A stretch of 12,806 nt of DNA from an uncultured Prevotella sp. (GCA_947303825.1 CAMYZK010000036.1:1-12806), one strand, 5' to 3'; positions 1-8,952 are shown, counted from the first letter of the stretch. Notes: a model not told the origin generated them from the sequence alone. Translations and numbers: made by a program.

Positions 1-3000
1 AATGTTGTTCGACGTGCGGAAGACGTAGCTCAGGCCGATGTCTTGCTTGTTGTCGTCGAGGAAGGCCGAGCCATCGGTATCCTTGATGGTGTGGTTGGCA
101 GCTTTGAATGCGTTGAAGTCTGTCTGGTCCATGATATAGGTACCGGCAGCATACTCCGTGCCGTCGATGAGGCAGGGCACGCTGTTCACGAAAGTCTCGG
201 TGACAAAGAACTGTCGGTCGGCATACGACATCTGCTGCCAGTCCCACCAGGTGACTACCTGGTTCAGGGTGTAGCTTTCGTTGTCGTTGTTCACCCACAC
301 CTCTTCGAGGGGTTTGCCGTTGATGTCGTTAGAGCCAATCTTCACCTTGTTGCCGTTGGCATCTTTGGTGTAGTAGGCATAGAGGTTGGGCTTTACGTTG
401 AGCAGCTGCAGGCGTCCGTGCGAGGCAGCGGTAATGGTGAGTGGCAGGTGCACCTCCTTAGAGTAGGCGTTGGCCGAGCCGGTATATGCCGACAGCTTCT
501 GGTCGTAGATGTAGACGGCACCCTTCACATACCAATAGTGGCCCTCGGAGTAGTTGTCCGAGCCAATGATATAGGCATTGTTGGTGGGGTAGCAGTCGTC
601 GACGATGGTCTTGCTGGGATGGATGAAGTTGCCCGAGGTCTGGTAGGGCATGGTAGCGTAGGCAGTGCCACCGCTGATGACTTTTCCTCCTGTTGCAGGC
701 CATTGGCTGTTGTCCCACTGTGGATCGTGATCGGTAATGCCGTCAGCTGTTTCCTGATCTGGTGTGGAATAGCGGTAGCACTTGTAGGTGCGTGCCGCGT
801 CGCCTGCCTTCTGGTTGTATTCCGACAACAGCACGTTCACTTTGTTTTCATAATACATTGGCACGCGGTGCTCGTTCTTGGCGTAGACGAAACCGCCGCC
901 CACCATGTCTTTCTTCACGTTGATGAGGTCTAGCTCTACCACGCCGGTAATGTATCCGTAGTCCTTATGTGTCTCGGTGCTGTTCTCGGTAGTGAGCTCA
1001 AGGAACACACCGGAAGCCAGGGCCACCTGGTTCTTGCTACAGCCGTTGTTGCGGTCGCTCTTCGGGGCACCGTTGCCATAGCGTTGCGACTTGAAGGAGT
1101 AGTAGGTGGTGTTGTCTACTAGCTCAGTAGTACCGCCTTTCTCCTTGTAGATGCGTGGGTCGCCAAACTCCACGTCGCTGGTGAGGTTGCCCATGTAGTT
1201 CACTATGCTGTAGATGCCGAAGTAGTTGCCGTGTATGTAGTTGTCGTCTCCCTCGTTGTCGTCTCCCTCGTTTTCGGCTACTCCGGGCACCTTTGTGCGC
1301 TGCTTGTTGAGCGACAGCTCTCCCACGCGGTTGATGGTGTACTCAATGTCCTCGCCAATCTCTGCGACGCGGTCTTTGGCTCCCTGCAGCACCATGCGGC
1401 TGCCGAAGACGCCGCAGAAGTCGGCACGCTGGATGGTGTTGAGCAGTCGGCCGGCATAGATAGAGCAGAAGCCGTAGGGGGTGAAGGCATTGACGGCGGT
1501 GTCGCCATACTTCTCTACCAGCTTGAGGTAATCTTCTTCCTTCACCACGTCGCCCTCCTTGTAAGGCTCGTCGAGGGTGATGTTGAATTTGCATACGTAC
1601 TGCAGCTGGAAGTAGGCGCGCTCGCGGTTGGATAGTGTGCGATACTCGTCGAGGGTGATTTGCGACTCCAGTCCGTAGTAGTCGGTGCCGTAGTTGGTGA
1701 TGTTCAGCTCGCGGTAGCCATGCACCAGCGAGAGGTTGCCGCCGCCGTAGATACCGCCGGTATGCTCGGTGCCTATGGTGATGAAGTCTCGGTGGAAGAT
1801 GTCGTAGAGTGTTGCCGTGGTGTTGCCGTACACCGTGGTGGCGTTGGCATAATGGGTGTCGCTGTTCGACGACACGTTACCTCCGCCGAAGACGCCGTTG
1901 TGTATCAGGATGCCGCGCTCGCTGCCGTCGGCATTGGTGGTGACGAGGTTGTTCCACGCCGCAGCCCACTGCTTGGTGGTCTTGTCCTTACCAGCCAGCG
2001 TGTTCAGGTAGTCGGTGGGCACATAGTCGTATTCGTTGTAGGTCGTTCCGTTGAAGGTGATGCTGCTGCCGCCGGGCTTGACTTGCAGCTCGGGTGCGAT
2101 GACCACCTTGCAGTCTTCGGTGAGGGCCAGCTTCTGCTGTGTCCAGTTGTTCTTTTTGTCTTCAGGCAGATTGCGGTATGCTATCTCGCTTATCAGCTGG
2201 TCTTTCTCGTAGTTGTCGTATGCCGTGTTGCACTTGTAGTCGTTGCTGTAGTAGTAATAGTGACCGGGCGATCCAGTGCCGGTATTGCCGCTGGCATTGT
2301 TGGAGAATCCTCTGCTGTAGACGTAGCCTATGTCGCCTCCGCCGAACACGTTGCCATAGCCCTCGGCAACGCCCTCCTTGGTGCCCACCTCACCGCCGTA
2401 GATGTATACCTCGGTTTTGCCGAAGACATAGCCGTCGGTGTAGAGGGTGCCCTGCTGTCCGTAGCCAAAGACGTTGTAGCCCTTGCCTCCGCCGAAGACG
2501 TTGTGCTTCACATGGCCGTTGTACATCTCAATGTGTGTGCCGCCGTCCTTGTGAATGACCTTCAGCGTGCGTGTGGCGTTGGCCTCGCCGCTCTCCTTGG
2601 TCTCGCCACGGCCCACGGTGGCTATCTCGCCGCCGCCTATCATGCTGTTGCGCACCACGCCGCCATACATCTTTATGTTGGTATAGTCAACACTGCTTCT
2701 CACGTCGTAGCCGCCGCCGAAGAGGTTGCCGCAGTCGGCCAGGCGGCCCTTGCCCTTCCACACCTGCTCGTTGTTGATGGTCTCATAGTAGGTCTCGTCG
2801 TCTACCTTCTCCTGATAGTAGCCGCCGCCGTCGGTGTAGTAGGGTAGTGTGCCCTCTTCGGGCTTGGTGTTGGTGAAGGCATAGCCAATGTAGCCGTTGT
2901 TCAGCACGAGGTTGGCCGTTCCGAAGACGGCACCGCCCTCACCGCCGCTGTAGGCATTGCGCTGTATGGCGGGAATGCCCTTCAGGAATCCGTAGCCGTT

Positions 3001-6000
3001 GGGGAACCGCTCGGTGTCGCTGCTGTCGAAGCCCGACTGGTCGCTGCGTATGCCTATCACCACGTGGGTCTCGCCAGGAATGTCTTCCGAGGGGACGGGC
3101 ACCTGGGTGGTGACTTGTTTCCCCTCTTCGTCGAGGACGGGCTGGTTGTTGTCGTCGAGCACATTAACGGTGACGTAGTGGGCTTTGCCCACGTCGCCTT
3201 TCCATCCGCCGCCATAGACGTTACGCAGCGTGCCGCCCTCTATGTATGCGGTGGCACTGGCCGTGAAGTCTTTGGCTTCATATTTGTCCAGTACATGGCC
3301 GCTGGTGCCGGCAGCATAGATGTCTTTTGCGACGGTGCCGCCGAGCAGGTCGATATAGGTGGTGCCGCTAACGGTGGCATTCTCACCCAGGCCGCCACCG
3401 TAGGCATAGTTCTCTACCCTGGCACCTTTGTTGATGTGTACGTTGGTGTTGTACTTCTTTCCATCCAGGCTGACAGCATGAGCCAAGGGGCTGTTGAGGC
3501 CGTCGTCTAGGGTGAACGACTCGCCGTCTTTGTCGGTGTAGGTGATGCTGGTGTTTTCATATCCGGGCAGACTGAGGTCGAGCGCCTCACCTTCCTCCTT
3601 CCTCCATTCGCGCAACGACTCCAGGTTGAGCACCATGCCGTCGCTGCCGCCGCCGTAGACCTCCCATACGCGTGCACCGCTGTTGAGGTTCACCTCCGTG
3701 TATTGCGACCAGGTGTCCTTACCTTTACCGGCACCGAAGACGGTGGCCAGATAGCCGTTCTCCTTGTCCGACCATACGGGCACGTCGATGTTCACCTGTC
3801 CGTAGAGGGTGCGGTCGGCCGAGTTGTTTCCGCCGAAGATGTTCTTCACGCGAGCTGCCTCGCTGTGGTAGTTGACCTGGGCCTCATAAACATCGCAGGG
3901 AATGTTGGGGTTTTCACCAAAGCCACCGCCGAAGATGTTGTCGAGCTGAATGGTGGAGCCGTCAGGCACGTTGACCACCGTGCGGCGTGTGATGCCCTCG
4001 TCGAGGCTGCCTCCGAAGGCGTCCTTCACCTGTCCGCGCATCAGGTCGATGACGGCAGAGCACTTGTCAAGGTTGAAGCCGGAGGCCAGGGTTGTGGTTT
4101 TGTCGTAATACATGCCGACGCCGCCGAAGGCTCCTGCCCCGAAGACCTCCATGTCCTTGTATTTATCCCACTCCTGCGGTATGTCGATGAGCACATAGCT
4201 GCGGTTCTGCAGCAAGTCGCGCTCTTTTTCATTATTGATGCCCTCACCAGCACCAAAGAGTCGCTTCACCATGTTCTCGTCGTTGGTATAGGAGGGGCGG
4301 AAGTTCACAAAGGCATTGTCCGAGCGGGGTTTGCTGTAGCCTGGACGGGCATCGCCCTTAGTCTTGTCATCGGGAATATCAGTAGCTGTTTCGGAGTAGA
4401 AGAATTCACCCAGTTCTTTAGCTGTATAGTCGTAAGCACCATAGCATCCTGCGAAGATTTCATCGGCATGCCCCTGCAGATACTCGGTATAGGCAGAGGC
4501 CGTGAGCACGTCGGGGATGTCCTTGTGGTCGGCATTATAGACCATGCCCGAGACTTCGCTGCGCACACGGTTCTGGAAGGTGCCCGAACCCAGGATCTTT
4601 CCGCCCATGTCGTTGCCGCCGAAGGTAGCGTCGCGCACCCAGGGGAAGCCCTCCTCGTAGTACATGTCTTTGGCGAGAAGGCTGTAGCCGTTCTCCATCG
4701 TGCTGCCAAGCTTGCCCATAAGGTTTTTGTAGTCTTCCTTCACCTTGCGGCCTATGTAGGTCTCGGCATGGCCCAGCACGTCGGCATTACACGATCCGGC
4801 TATGCTTTGGTAGATGCGGCCCTTGCCTAAGTTGAGAATCGTATTGCCACAGATGGGACCAATGTATCCGCCGCCATAGAGAAACTCGCTTTCTGACATC
4901 AAGGGACTGCTTTCCGCTCTTTTCGACACACCGGCGTATTCGCCCCTGAGGTTGACATAGCAACTGTACTTCGGGTCGTATTTGAACAGCTTTCCGTTGA
5001 AGGTGTATTCTTTCGTGGCTTCGTTATAGGTATGGTCATCCTTATGAGCATCGTCGGGTGTACGGGTGTTTCCCTGTGCGTCGACGAGGGGCTTGCCTAT
5101 GACGCCCTCCTCGCTGCCACCGAAGATTTGGAAGGTGTAGCCGGCGTTGAGGTTGACGGTGGTAGAGCCCCATATCTCCGTGGCCTGACCCTTGCCGCCG
5201 CCATAGACGGTAAGGGCCTCTCCCAGGGCGTCCATGCCCTGTGTGCCGAGGATGACGCCCGTCTTGCGCTCGGTGATGTTATAGCTTGAAATCTCGTCTA
5301 AGATAACCTCACCTTGACCGTCTTCCACCGTCACGTCGAAGAGTTGGCTAGGGTCGGCGGTAGTACTGTTAAGGTTGATGACCACATTGCCGTTGACAAG
5401 ACCGCTGGAGTAGCAGCCACCATAGATGTTGCCACCATAGAGACGGCGGGCGAGGTCGTCTTTTGTTGCTTTATCGCCAGTGCCCGAGGTCACGGGCTCC
5501 ACCTGGGCGTATGTTCCCTCATCGGCATTGTAAGTGCGGACATCTACGGTGTTCCACTCCAAGGCTGTTCCTGCTGCGTTCCACCGCTTGGGCTCCAGCT
5601 TCATTCCGCTTATGTTGAGAACAGTCTTGTTGCCCGTTCCCTCCTCGGGGGCGCCAATGATGCCTCCCTCGTAGAGGGCGTTATAGTCTGTTGCTTCGAC
5701 GATGGCGTTGTTGCAGCCGCCAACGAGTTTGTCGAAAATCACCACCTCGTGGCTGAAGTTTATCTCCTCGCACGCCTTTTCCTTCTTCATGCTACCCCTG
5801 TTGCCGCCGCAGTAGAAGGAGCCGAAATAGGAAGTATGTGGTTTGTAAGTTTTGTTGCTGTCGTCGGGGCCGTCGAAGACCACGCTGGGTATGACCGACA
5901 TGGTTGCCCCTTCCATGTAGGCTTCAAACTGTGCGGCATTGGTAAGGTCGACAGACTTGCAGAACATGCTGCCATCGGAAGTAAGGTCTGTCCTGCGCAT

Positions 6001-7743
6001 GGTCTTGAGCACGCCTTCAAGTATGTAGTTGTCCTTTTCTTCGACGTTGTACTTCACCATATCCTCACCGTTGTTGCCCAGGAACACGTTGTTGGCAATG
6101 ACATACGAGCCAATCTTCAGCTCTACCTTGGGGTTGGGCTTGTCGGTCTTCAGCGTAGCGCTGTTGCCGCCCAGGTAGATGGAGCCTTTTACGATGGTGG
6201 GTTCGGCCTCTGTTCCCCATAGGTGTACCGACACCTGCTCAGCGTTGGGGCGGTAGGCGTTGAGGGCCTCAATGGTCTTGATGGGGTCGTTGTCGTCGGG
6301 GCTGGTGAATATCAGGTCGCCGTATGTCTGTTGGTCTTTAACGCTAGTGTTGTTGGTATAGGGATAGGAGCCGTTGCCGCCACCGTAGATGTTGCCATAG
6401 ATGGTGGTGTGTATGCCCACGGCATTGCCACCGTAGACCTTTCCCGTAACGTCGTTGCCGCCATAGACGTTGATGACGTGTCCGCCCTGTACGAGCACGC
6501 GTGCCGAGAAACCATCGGGGAAGTAGTACTTGCGGGTGTTGCCGTCGAAGTTGACACTCTCCACCACGGGGTAGTTGGCAGGACGCACATCGGCCATGCG
6601 GCAGCCGCCGTAGACGTTCTCTATTATCAGCTTGTCCTTTGTGGCTTCAGGCGGGGCGATTTCGAGCAGCAGGCCGTCGGCACTGGTCATCTCGCCACGG
6701 TTGCCGCCGGAGTAGAGGTTGCGTATCTTGCCCTGCTTCAGGTTCCAGACGGGGCGGATGGCCATGGGTGCCATGTTGTTGCCGCCGAAGAAGCTGCCTA
6801 TCTGGTACTGATCGCTGGAGGGGTAGGAGTAGGTGGTGTTGATGCCCATCTTCTCCGTTATGCGGTTGTCCTTGGTGATGAGGTTGGTGCCGTTGTCGTC
6901 GAGTACCTCGGTTACCACGTCGCTAGGGTTGTCGAGGCATATCACCGTCTTCTCCTTCACGGTGACGTTGTTGCCGCCGCCGTAGGCATAGACGATAGAG
7001 CCGCCGAGAAGCTCCAGGTAGGTCTTGCCCACCTCGGGCTTGGTGACGTTGGTGATTTGCGTGTCGTCGGCCAGCGTCACGTCATACTTGATGTTGCCGT
7101 TGTCGTCTTTCTCCACCTGCTGCTGTCCGCCCTCTCCCGTAACGGTTCGCTCGGTGTAGGTGTAGGAGCCGTTGCCGCCTCCGAAGAGCTGACCAATGTA
7201 GATTTTCTCTCCTGTGCCCAGTGTCTTGACGTCGCTGGTGGTCCGATAGCCTGCATCACCCTGGCTGAGGTTGTTTGCCGTGTTATATGCATCGCATTCC
7301 TCCTGCGTGTAATAGGTGTTGCCCGTGTAGTTAGACGAGATGCGCACGAAGGCGTTCCAGGTGTTGTCAATGTTGTTTTCGGTTGTCTGAGTCAGCTCTG
7401 TAGGCAGCGTTGTGCCAGAGCCAATGATGCCCGAGATGTCGTTGCCGCCATACACATAGTTGATGAGTATGAAGTCGGAGTCATGGTCGCCGTCGATGTT
7501 CACAAAGGCACTGCCCCCCACGTCGGCCATGCGTGCTCCGCCGTAGACGGAGTTGAGGTCGCCTGCACGGACGTTCACCGTGGTGTTTCCTGTTACGATG
7601 CCCTCGTTGCCGCCGCCATAGACGTTACCGCCAATGGTAATCTGGCTGCGCACCGGCAGGGCCAGCAGCAGCAATAGCAGCAGGGCTATAGTGGCTATGC
7701 GCCTTATGGGGATTATGGGACTTATGTGGCTTATGTGGCTCAT
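1..7743 (-). CDS. Giant secreted YGG/FGG-repeat surface protein, C-terminus beyond the window
   Basis: I translated this frame from the ATG at 7743 and found it open to base 1, exactly 2581 codons with no stop. The protein continues past the left edge. Residues 14-33 form a signal peptide: Arg-Arg, then a Leu-rich core, ending near PVRS before Gln34. The mature part starts with ITIGGNVYGGGN. Residues about 38-2003 carry roughly 35-40 motifs of the form (V/I/L)(Y/F)GG(G)(N/K/S/C), often in the context hydrophobic-x-hydrophobic-x-GG-x-V-x-x-V-(Y/F)-GGG. This alternation suggests rungs of a parallel beta-helix. After about residue 2005 the repeat stops and an unrelated region begins, with VFGSRMVLQGA and TINRVGELSLN near 2110-2140 and a Trp/Tyr-rich segment later. 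The ATG lies 5 nt after the upstream fimbrillin-family gene, so the two are probably cotranscribed. I recognise similar proteins as uncharacterised in Bacteroidales and know no established function. A surface adhesin role is inferred. A type IX secretion C-terminal domain would lie outside the window and cannot be judged. Confidence 0.93.
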   Translation of the reverse strand, partial: MSHISHISPIIPIRRIATIALLLLLLLALPVRSQITIGGNVYGGGNEGIVTGNTTVNVRAGDLNSVYGGARMADVGGSAFVNIDGDHDSDFILINYVYGGNDISGIIGSGTTLPTELTQTTENNIDNTWNAFVRISSNYTGNTYYTQEECDAYNTANNLSQGDAGYRTTSDVKTLGTGEKIYIGQLFGGGNGSYTYTERTVTGEGGQQQVEKDDNGNIKYDVTLADDTQITNVTKPEVGKTYLELLGGSIVYAYGGGNNVTVKEKTVICLDNPSDVVTEVLDDNGTNLITKDNRITEKMGINTTYSYPSSDQYQIGSFFGGNNMAPMAIRPVWNLKQGKIRNLYSGGNRGEMTSADGLLLEIAPPEATKDKLIIENVYGGCRMADVRPANYPVVESVNFDGNTRKYYFPDGFSARVLVQGGHVINVYGGNDVTGKVYGGNAVGIHTTIYGNIYGGGNGSYPYTNNTSVKDQQTYGDLIFTSPDDNDPIKTIEALNAYRPNAEQVSVHLWGTEAEPTIVKGSIYLGGNSATLKTDKPNPKVELKIGSYVIANNVFLGNNGEDMVKYNVEEKDNYILEGVLKTMRRTDLTSDGSMFCKSVDLTNAAQFEAYMEGATMSVIPSVVFDGPDDSNKTYKPHTSYFGSFYCGGNRGSMKKEKACEEINFSHEVVIFDKLVGGCNNAIVEATDYNALYEGGIIGAPEEGTGNKTVLNISGMKLEPKRWNAAGTALEWNTVDVRTYNADEGTYAQVEPVTSGTGDKATKDDLARRLYGGNIYGGCYSSGLVNGNVVINLNSTTADPSQLFDVTVEDGQGEVILDEISSYNITERKTGVILGTQGMDALGEALTVYGGGKGQATEIWGSTTVNLNAGYTFQIFGGSEEGVIGKPLVDAQGNTRTPDDAHKDDHTYNEATKEYTFNGKLFKYDPKYSCYVNLRGEYAGVSKRAESSPLMSESEFLYGGGYIGPICGNTILNLGKGRIYQSIAGSCNADVLGHAETYIGRKVKEDYKNLMGKLGSTMENGYSLLAKDMYYEEGFPWVRDATFGGNDMGGKILGSGTFQNRVRSEVSGMVYNADHKDIPDVLTASAYTEYLQGHADEIFAGCYGAYDYTAKELGEFFYSETATDIPDDKTKGDARPGYSKPRSDNAFVNFRPSYTNDENMVKRLFGAGEGINNEKERDLLQNRSYVLIDIPQEWDKYKDMEVFGAGAFGGVGMYYDKTTTLASGFNLDKCSAVIDLMRGQVKDAFGGSLDEGITRRTVVNVPDGSTIQLDNIFGGGFGENPNIPCDVYEAQVNYHSEAARVKNIFGGNNSADRTLYGQVNIDVPVWSDKENGYLATVFGAGKGKDTWSQYTEVNLNSGARVWEVYGGGSDGMVLNLESLREWRKEEGEALDLSLPGYENTSITYTDKDGESFTLDDGLNSPLAHAVSLDGKKYNTNVHINKGARVENYAYGGGLGENATVSGTTYIDLLGGTVAKDIYAAGTSGHVLDKYEAKDFTASATAYIEGGTLRNVYGGGWKGDVGKAHYVTVNVLDDNNQPVLDEEGKQVTTQVPVPSEDIPGETHVVIGIRSDQSGFDSSDTERFPNGYGFLKGIPAIQRNAYSGGEGGAVFGTANLVLNNGYIGYAFTNTKPEEGTLPYYTDGGGYYQEKVDDETYYETINNEQVWKGKGRLADCGNLFGGGYDVRSSVDYTNIKMYGGVVRNSMIGGGEIATVGRGETKESGEANATRTLKVIHKDGGTHIEMYNGHVKHNVFGGGKGYNVFGYGQQGTLYTDGYVFGKTEVYIYGGEVGTKEGVAEGYGNVFGGGDIGYVYSRGFSNNASGNTGTGSPGHYYYYSNDYKCNTAYDNYEKDQLISEIAYRNLPEDKKNNWTQQKLALTEDCKVVIAPELQVKPGGSSITFNGTTYNEYDYVPTDYLNTLAGKDKTTKQWAAAWNNLVTTNADGSERGILIHNGVFGGGNVSSNSDTHYANATTVYGNTTATLYDIFHRDFITIGTEHTGGIYGGGNLSLVHGYRELNITNYGTDYYGLESQITLDEYRTLSNRERAYFQLQYVCKFNITLDEPYKEGDVVKEEDYLKLVEKYGDTAVNAFTPYGFCSIYAGRLLNTIQRADFCGVFGSRMVLQGAKDRVAEIGEDIEYTINRVGELSLNKQRTKVPGVAENEGDDNEGDDNYIHGNYFGIYSIVNYMGNLTSDVEFGDPRIYKEKGGTTELVDNTTYYSFKSQRYGNGAPKSDRNNGCSKNQVALASGVFLELTTENSTETHKDYGYITGVVELDLINVKKDMVGGGFVYAKNEHRVPMYYENKVNVLLSEYNQKAGDAARTYKCYRYSTPDQETADGITDHDPQWDNSQWPATGGKVISGGTAYATMPYQTSGNFIHPSKTIVDDCYPTNNAYIIGSDNYSEGHYWYVKGAVYIYDQKLSAYTGSANAYSKEVHLPLTITAASHGRLQLLNVKPNLYAYYTKDANGNKVKIGSNDINGKPLEEVWVNNDNESYTLNQVVTWWDWQQMSYADRQFFVTETFVNSVPCLIDGTEYAAGTYIMDQTDFNAFKAANHTIKDTDGSAFLDDNKQDIGLSYVFRTSNNI
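1240..1269 (-). repeat. Exact 15-bp x2 tandem repeat inside the giant gene
   Basis: The 15-bp unit GTTGTCGTCTCCCTC occurs twice in direct succession on the plus strand, at 1240-1254 and 1255-1269. On the coding strand it gives the acidic duplication EGDDNEGDDN at residues about 2159-2168. The unit length is a multiple of three, so copy-number change would lengthen or shorten an acidic, probably calcium-binding-like or flexible linker without breaking the frame. Confidence 0.85.
1735..7632 (-). repeat. Protein-level YGG/FGG repeat region of the giant protein
   Basis: This is the part of the giant gene that carries the Gly-Gly motifs, residues about 38 to 2003. Clear examples are VYGGGN at 7606-7623, IYGGGN near 6376, LYGGN and IYGGC near 5415-5445, NIFGGGF near 3925, NVYGGGW near 3205, NVFGGGK near 2485 and GGIYGGGN at 1735-1758. 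Spacing is irregular, from about 10 to more than 100 residues, because large inserts separate the motifs. This is therefore a degenerate structural repeat and not a recent DNA tandem duplication. At base level it appears on the plus strand as recurring GCCGCCGTAGA or GCCGCCGAAGA words. Motif number was counted by eye. Confidence 0.8.
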
Positions 7744-7756
7744 GTGGCTTATGGTA
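7703..7756 (-). repeat. Six degenerate 9-bp units across a stop/start junction
   Basis: On the plus strand the units are CTTATGGGG, ATTATGGGA, CTTATGTGG, CTTATGTGG, CTCATGTGG and CTTATGGTA, running from 7703 to 7756. The TAA stop of the upstream fimbrillin-family gene (7749-7751) lies in the rightmost unit. The ATG of the giant gene (7741-7743) lies in the next unit. The other units read ATA at the position of that ATG, so one A-to-G difference makes the start codon. The units are in frame with the giant gene and encode its first residues, MSHISHISPIIPIRR, ahead of the signal-peptide core. Confidence 0.85.
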
Positions 7757-8951
7757 TGAAATTGGGCTGGTCCCAGTCGGTTTCGGAGAGGGTGTGCAGG
7801 TAGGTGGGGTTCACCGTTATCTGTATCTTGTGCTTCAGGCCGGGTGCCCTATTTAATATCTTTGTCTTTATGCTCTGTGTGTCGAAGCTGTTCACGGCAA
7901 CGTCGTCGCTGCGTATGACCACGCCCTTGCTGTCGAGCACGTCGTAGGTGGTGGTGAGACGGAACCAGCGCTGCTCGGGAGAGGCCAGGCAGAAGCCGAA
8001 GCTCTCGTAGGTAGTGGCGTTGAGGCGGCCTTTAGTGTTATCGTTATCGTTTTCGTTATCGTAGAAGGTAACGCTGCGGTTGCCGTTGTTCGACTGGAAG
8101 GTGATGCCCTCGATGGGGCTGTCGCCGGTGGTGTTGGCCCTGAGGGTGACGGTGGCGTTGACCGAGCGTATGGCGTTGGTGCCCGAGAGGTCGAGGGCCT
8201 CCAGGCTGAGCTTCTTGATGCGTATGGTGCGCAGGGCGGCGTAGGTGGCATCCATCTTGAACTCGAAGAAGTAGCGCGAGTAGAGATGGTCGAGCAGCAT
8301 GCAGGCATAGTCGGTGATGCTGCCCTCGCTCTCTTCTGAGAACTGGTAGCTGAACGTTCCCTGCTGTAGTGTGACGTTGTCGTCCTTGCCATTGAGTTTC
8401 TTTGCCCCGACGATGACGCAGGGGTCGCTCATGGTGACGGCCTTCAGGCCTCTGATGGTGAGTATGGCACCGGTGGAGTAGCTGGCCTCGTAGGTGTCGT
8501 TGGGCTTCAGCAGGCGGGTGATGCTCACCTGGTCGCTGGCGTTGTCGGCATCGAGTGGTATGAAGCCGTAGAGCAGGTAGGTGCTGCTGGGGTCGGTGAT
8601 GGTGACGTTGGCCTGCCAGTCCTTGTTGTCGTTGTTCTGGAAGCGCAGCAGACGGGAAGTGACGTCCGACGAGGTGGGGTTGTCTTTCGAGTTGGCTATG
8701 AACAGCAGCATGTTGGGCGTGGCACCGGGATTGAGGGTGGTATAGTCTTCCCAGTCGGTAGTGGGGGCGGGGAAGCTGACGGCACGAGTGGTGGAGAACT
8801 CCTGGTCGATGTCGGCAAACTGCCGGCTGCCCAGCGATACGCTGAGCGTCCTGCCTCCTGTGTCGGGGTCGTCGGCACATGCTGCCAGCAGCAGTGTTGC
8901 CGTGAGCAGCACTGTCGTGAGGAGTGGTGTTATGTGCAGTGTCTTGTTCAT
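7749..8951 (-). CDS. Fimbrillin-family lipoprotein, likely accessory or tip subunit
   Basis: This 400-residue protein begins with a type II signal peptide: a Leu/Thr-rich core followed by LLLAAC, with lipidation expected at Cys25. An acidic stretch (ADDPD) follows, as is usual for surface-exported Bacteroidetes lipoproteins. STTRAV at residues 53-58 places an Arg where fimbrillins of this class are commonly trimmed by an Arg-specific protease; that use here is inferred. The C-terminal TYLHTLSETDWDQP resembles the ending of many Bacteroidales fimbrillin-like (Mfa_like) proteins as I remember them. Residues 298-305 are the low-complexity DNENDNDN, from four 6-bp units. The ATG is 1 nt after the stop of the preceding gene and the TAA is 5 nt before the next start, so all three are probably translationally coupled. 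Family assignment is moderately sure. The accessory or tip role rests on position after the anchor gene. Confidence 0.85.
   Translation of the reverse strand: MNKTLHITPLLTTVLLTATLLLAACADDPDTGGRTLSVSLGSRQFADIDQEFSTTRAVSFPAPTTDWEDYTTLNPGATPNMLLFIANSKDNPTSSDVTSRLLRFQNNDNKDWQANVTITDPSSTYLLYGFIPLDADNASDQVSITRLLKPNDTYEASYSTGAILTIRGLKAVTMSDPCVIVGAKKLNGKDDNVTLQQGTFSYQFSEESEGSITDYACMLLDHLYSRYFFEFKMDATYAALRTIRIKKLSLEALDLSGTNAIRSVNATVTLRANTTGDSPIEGITFQSNNGNRSVTFYDNENDNDNTKGRLNATTYESFGFCLASPEQRWFRLTTTYDVLDSKGVVIRSDDVAVNSFDTQSIKTKILNRAPGLKHKIQITVNPTYLHTLSETDWDQPNFIP
8037..8060 (-). repeat. Four 6-bp units encoding an Asp/Asn/Glu run
   Basis: On the plus strand GTTATC, GTTATC, GTTTTC and GTTATC follow each other. 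The coding strand reads DNENDNDN in the fimbrillin-family gene. The unit is in frame, so length change would be tolerated. It is likely a flexible surface loop. Confidence 0.7.
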
Positions 8952-8952
8952 A

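Noticed and set aside
6223-7677. A 484-codon plus-strand ORF, and similar long plus ORFs at 43-933, 1660-2847, 3703-4830 and 5314-6222
   Set aside because: They lie opposite the giant gene. Their Val/Ala/Gly-rich translations reflect the reverse complement of its GGC/AAC/ACC codons, with no domain or signal features, while the minus frame is continuous and meaningful over 2581 codons.
7892-8880. Minus-strand ORFs of 166 and 274 codons in other frames
   Set aside because: They overlap the fimbrillin-family lipoprotein entirely, have Arg/His/Ser-biased low-complexity translations, and offer no independent support.
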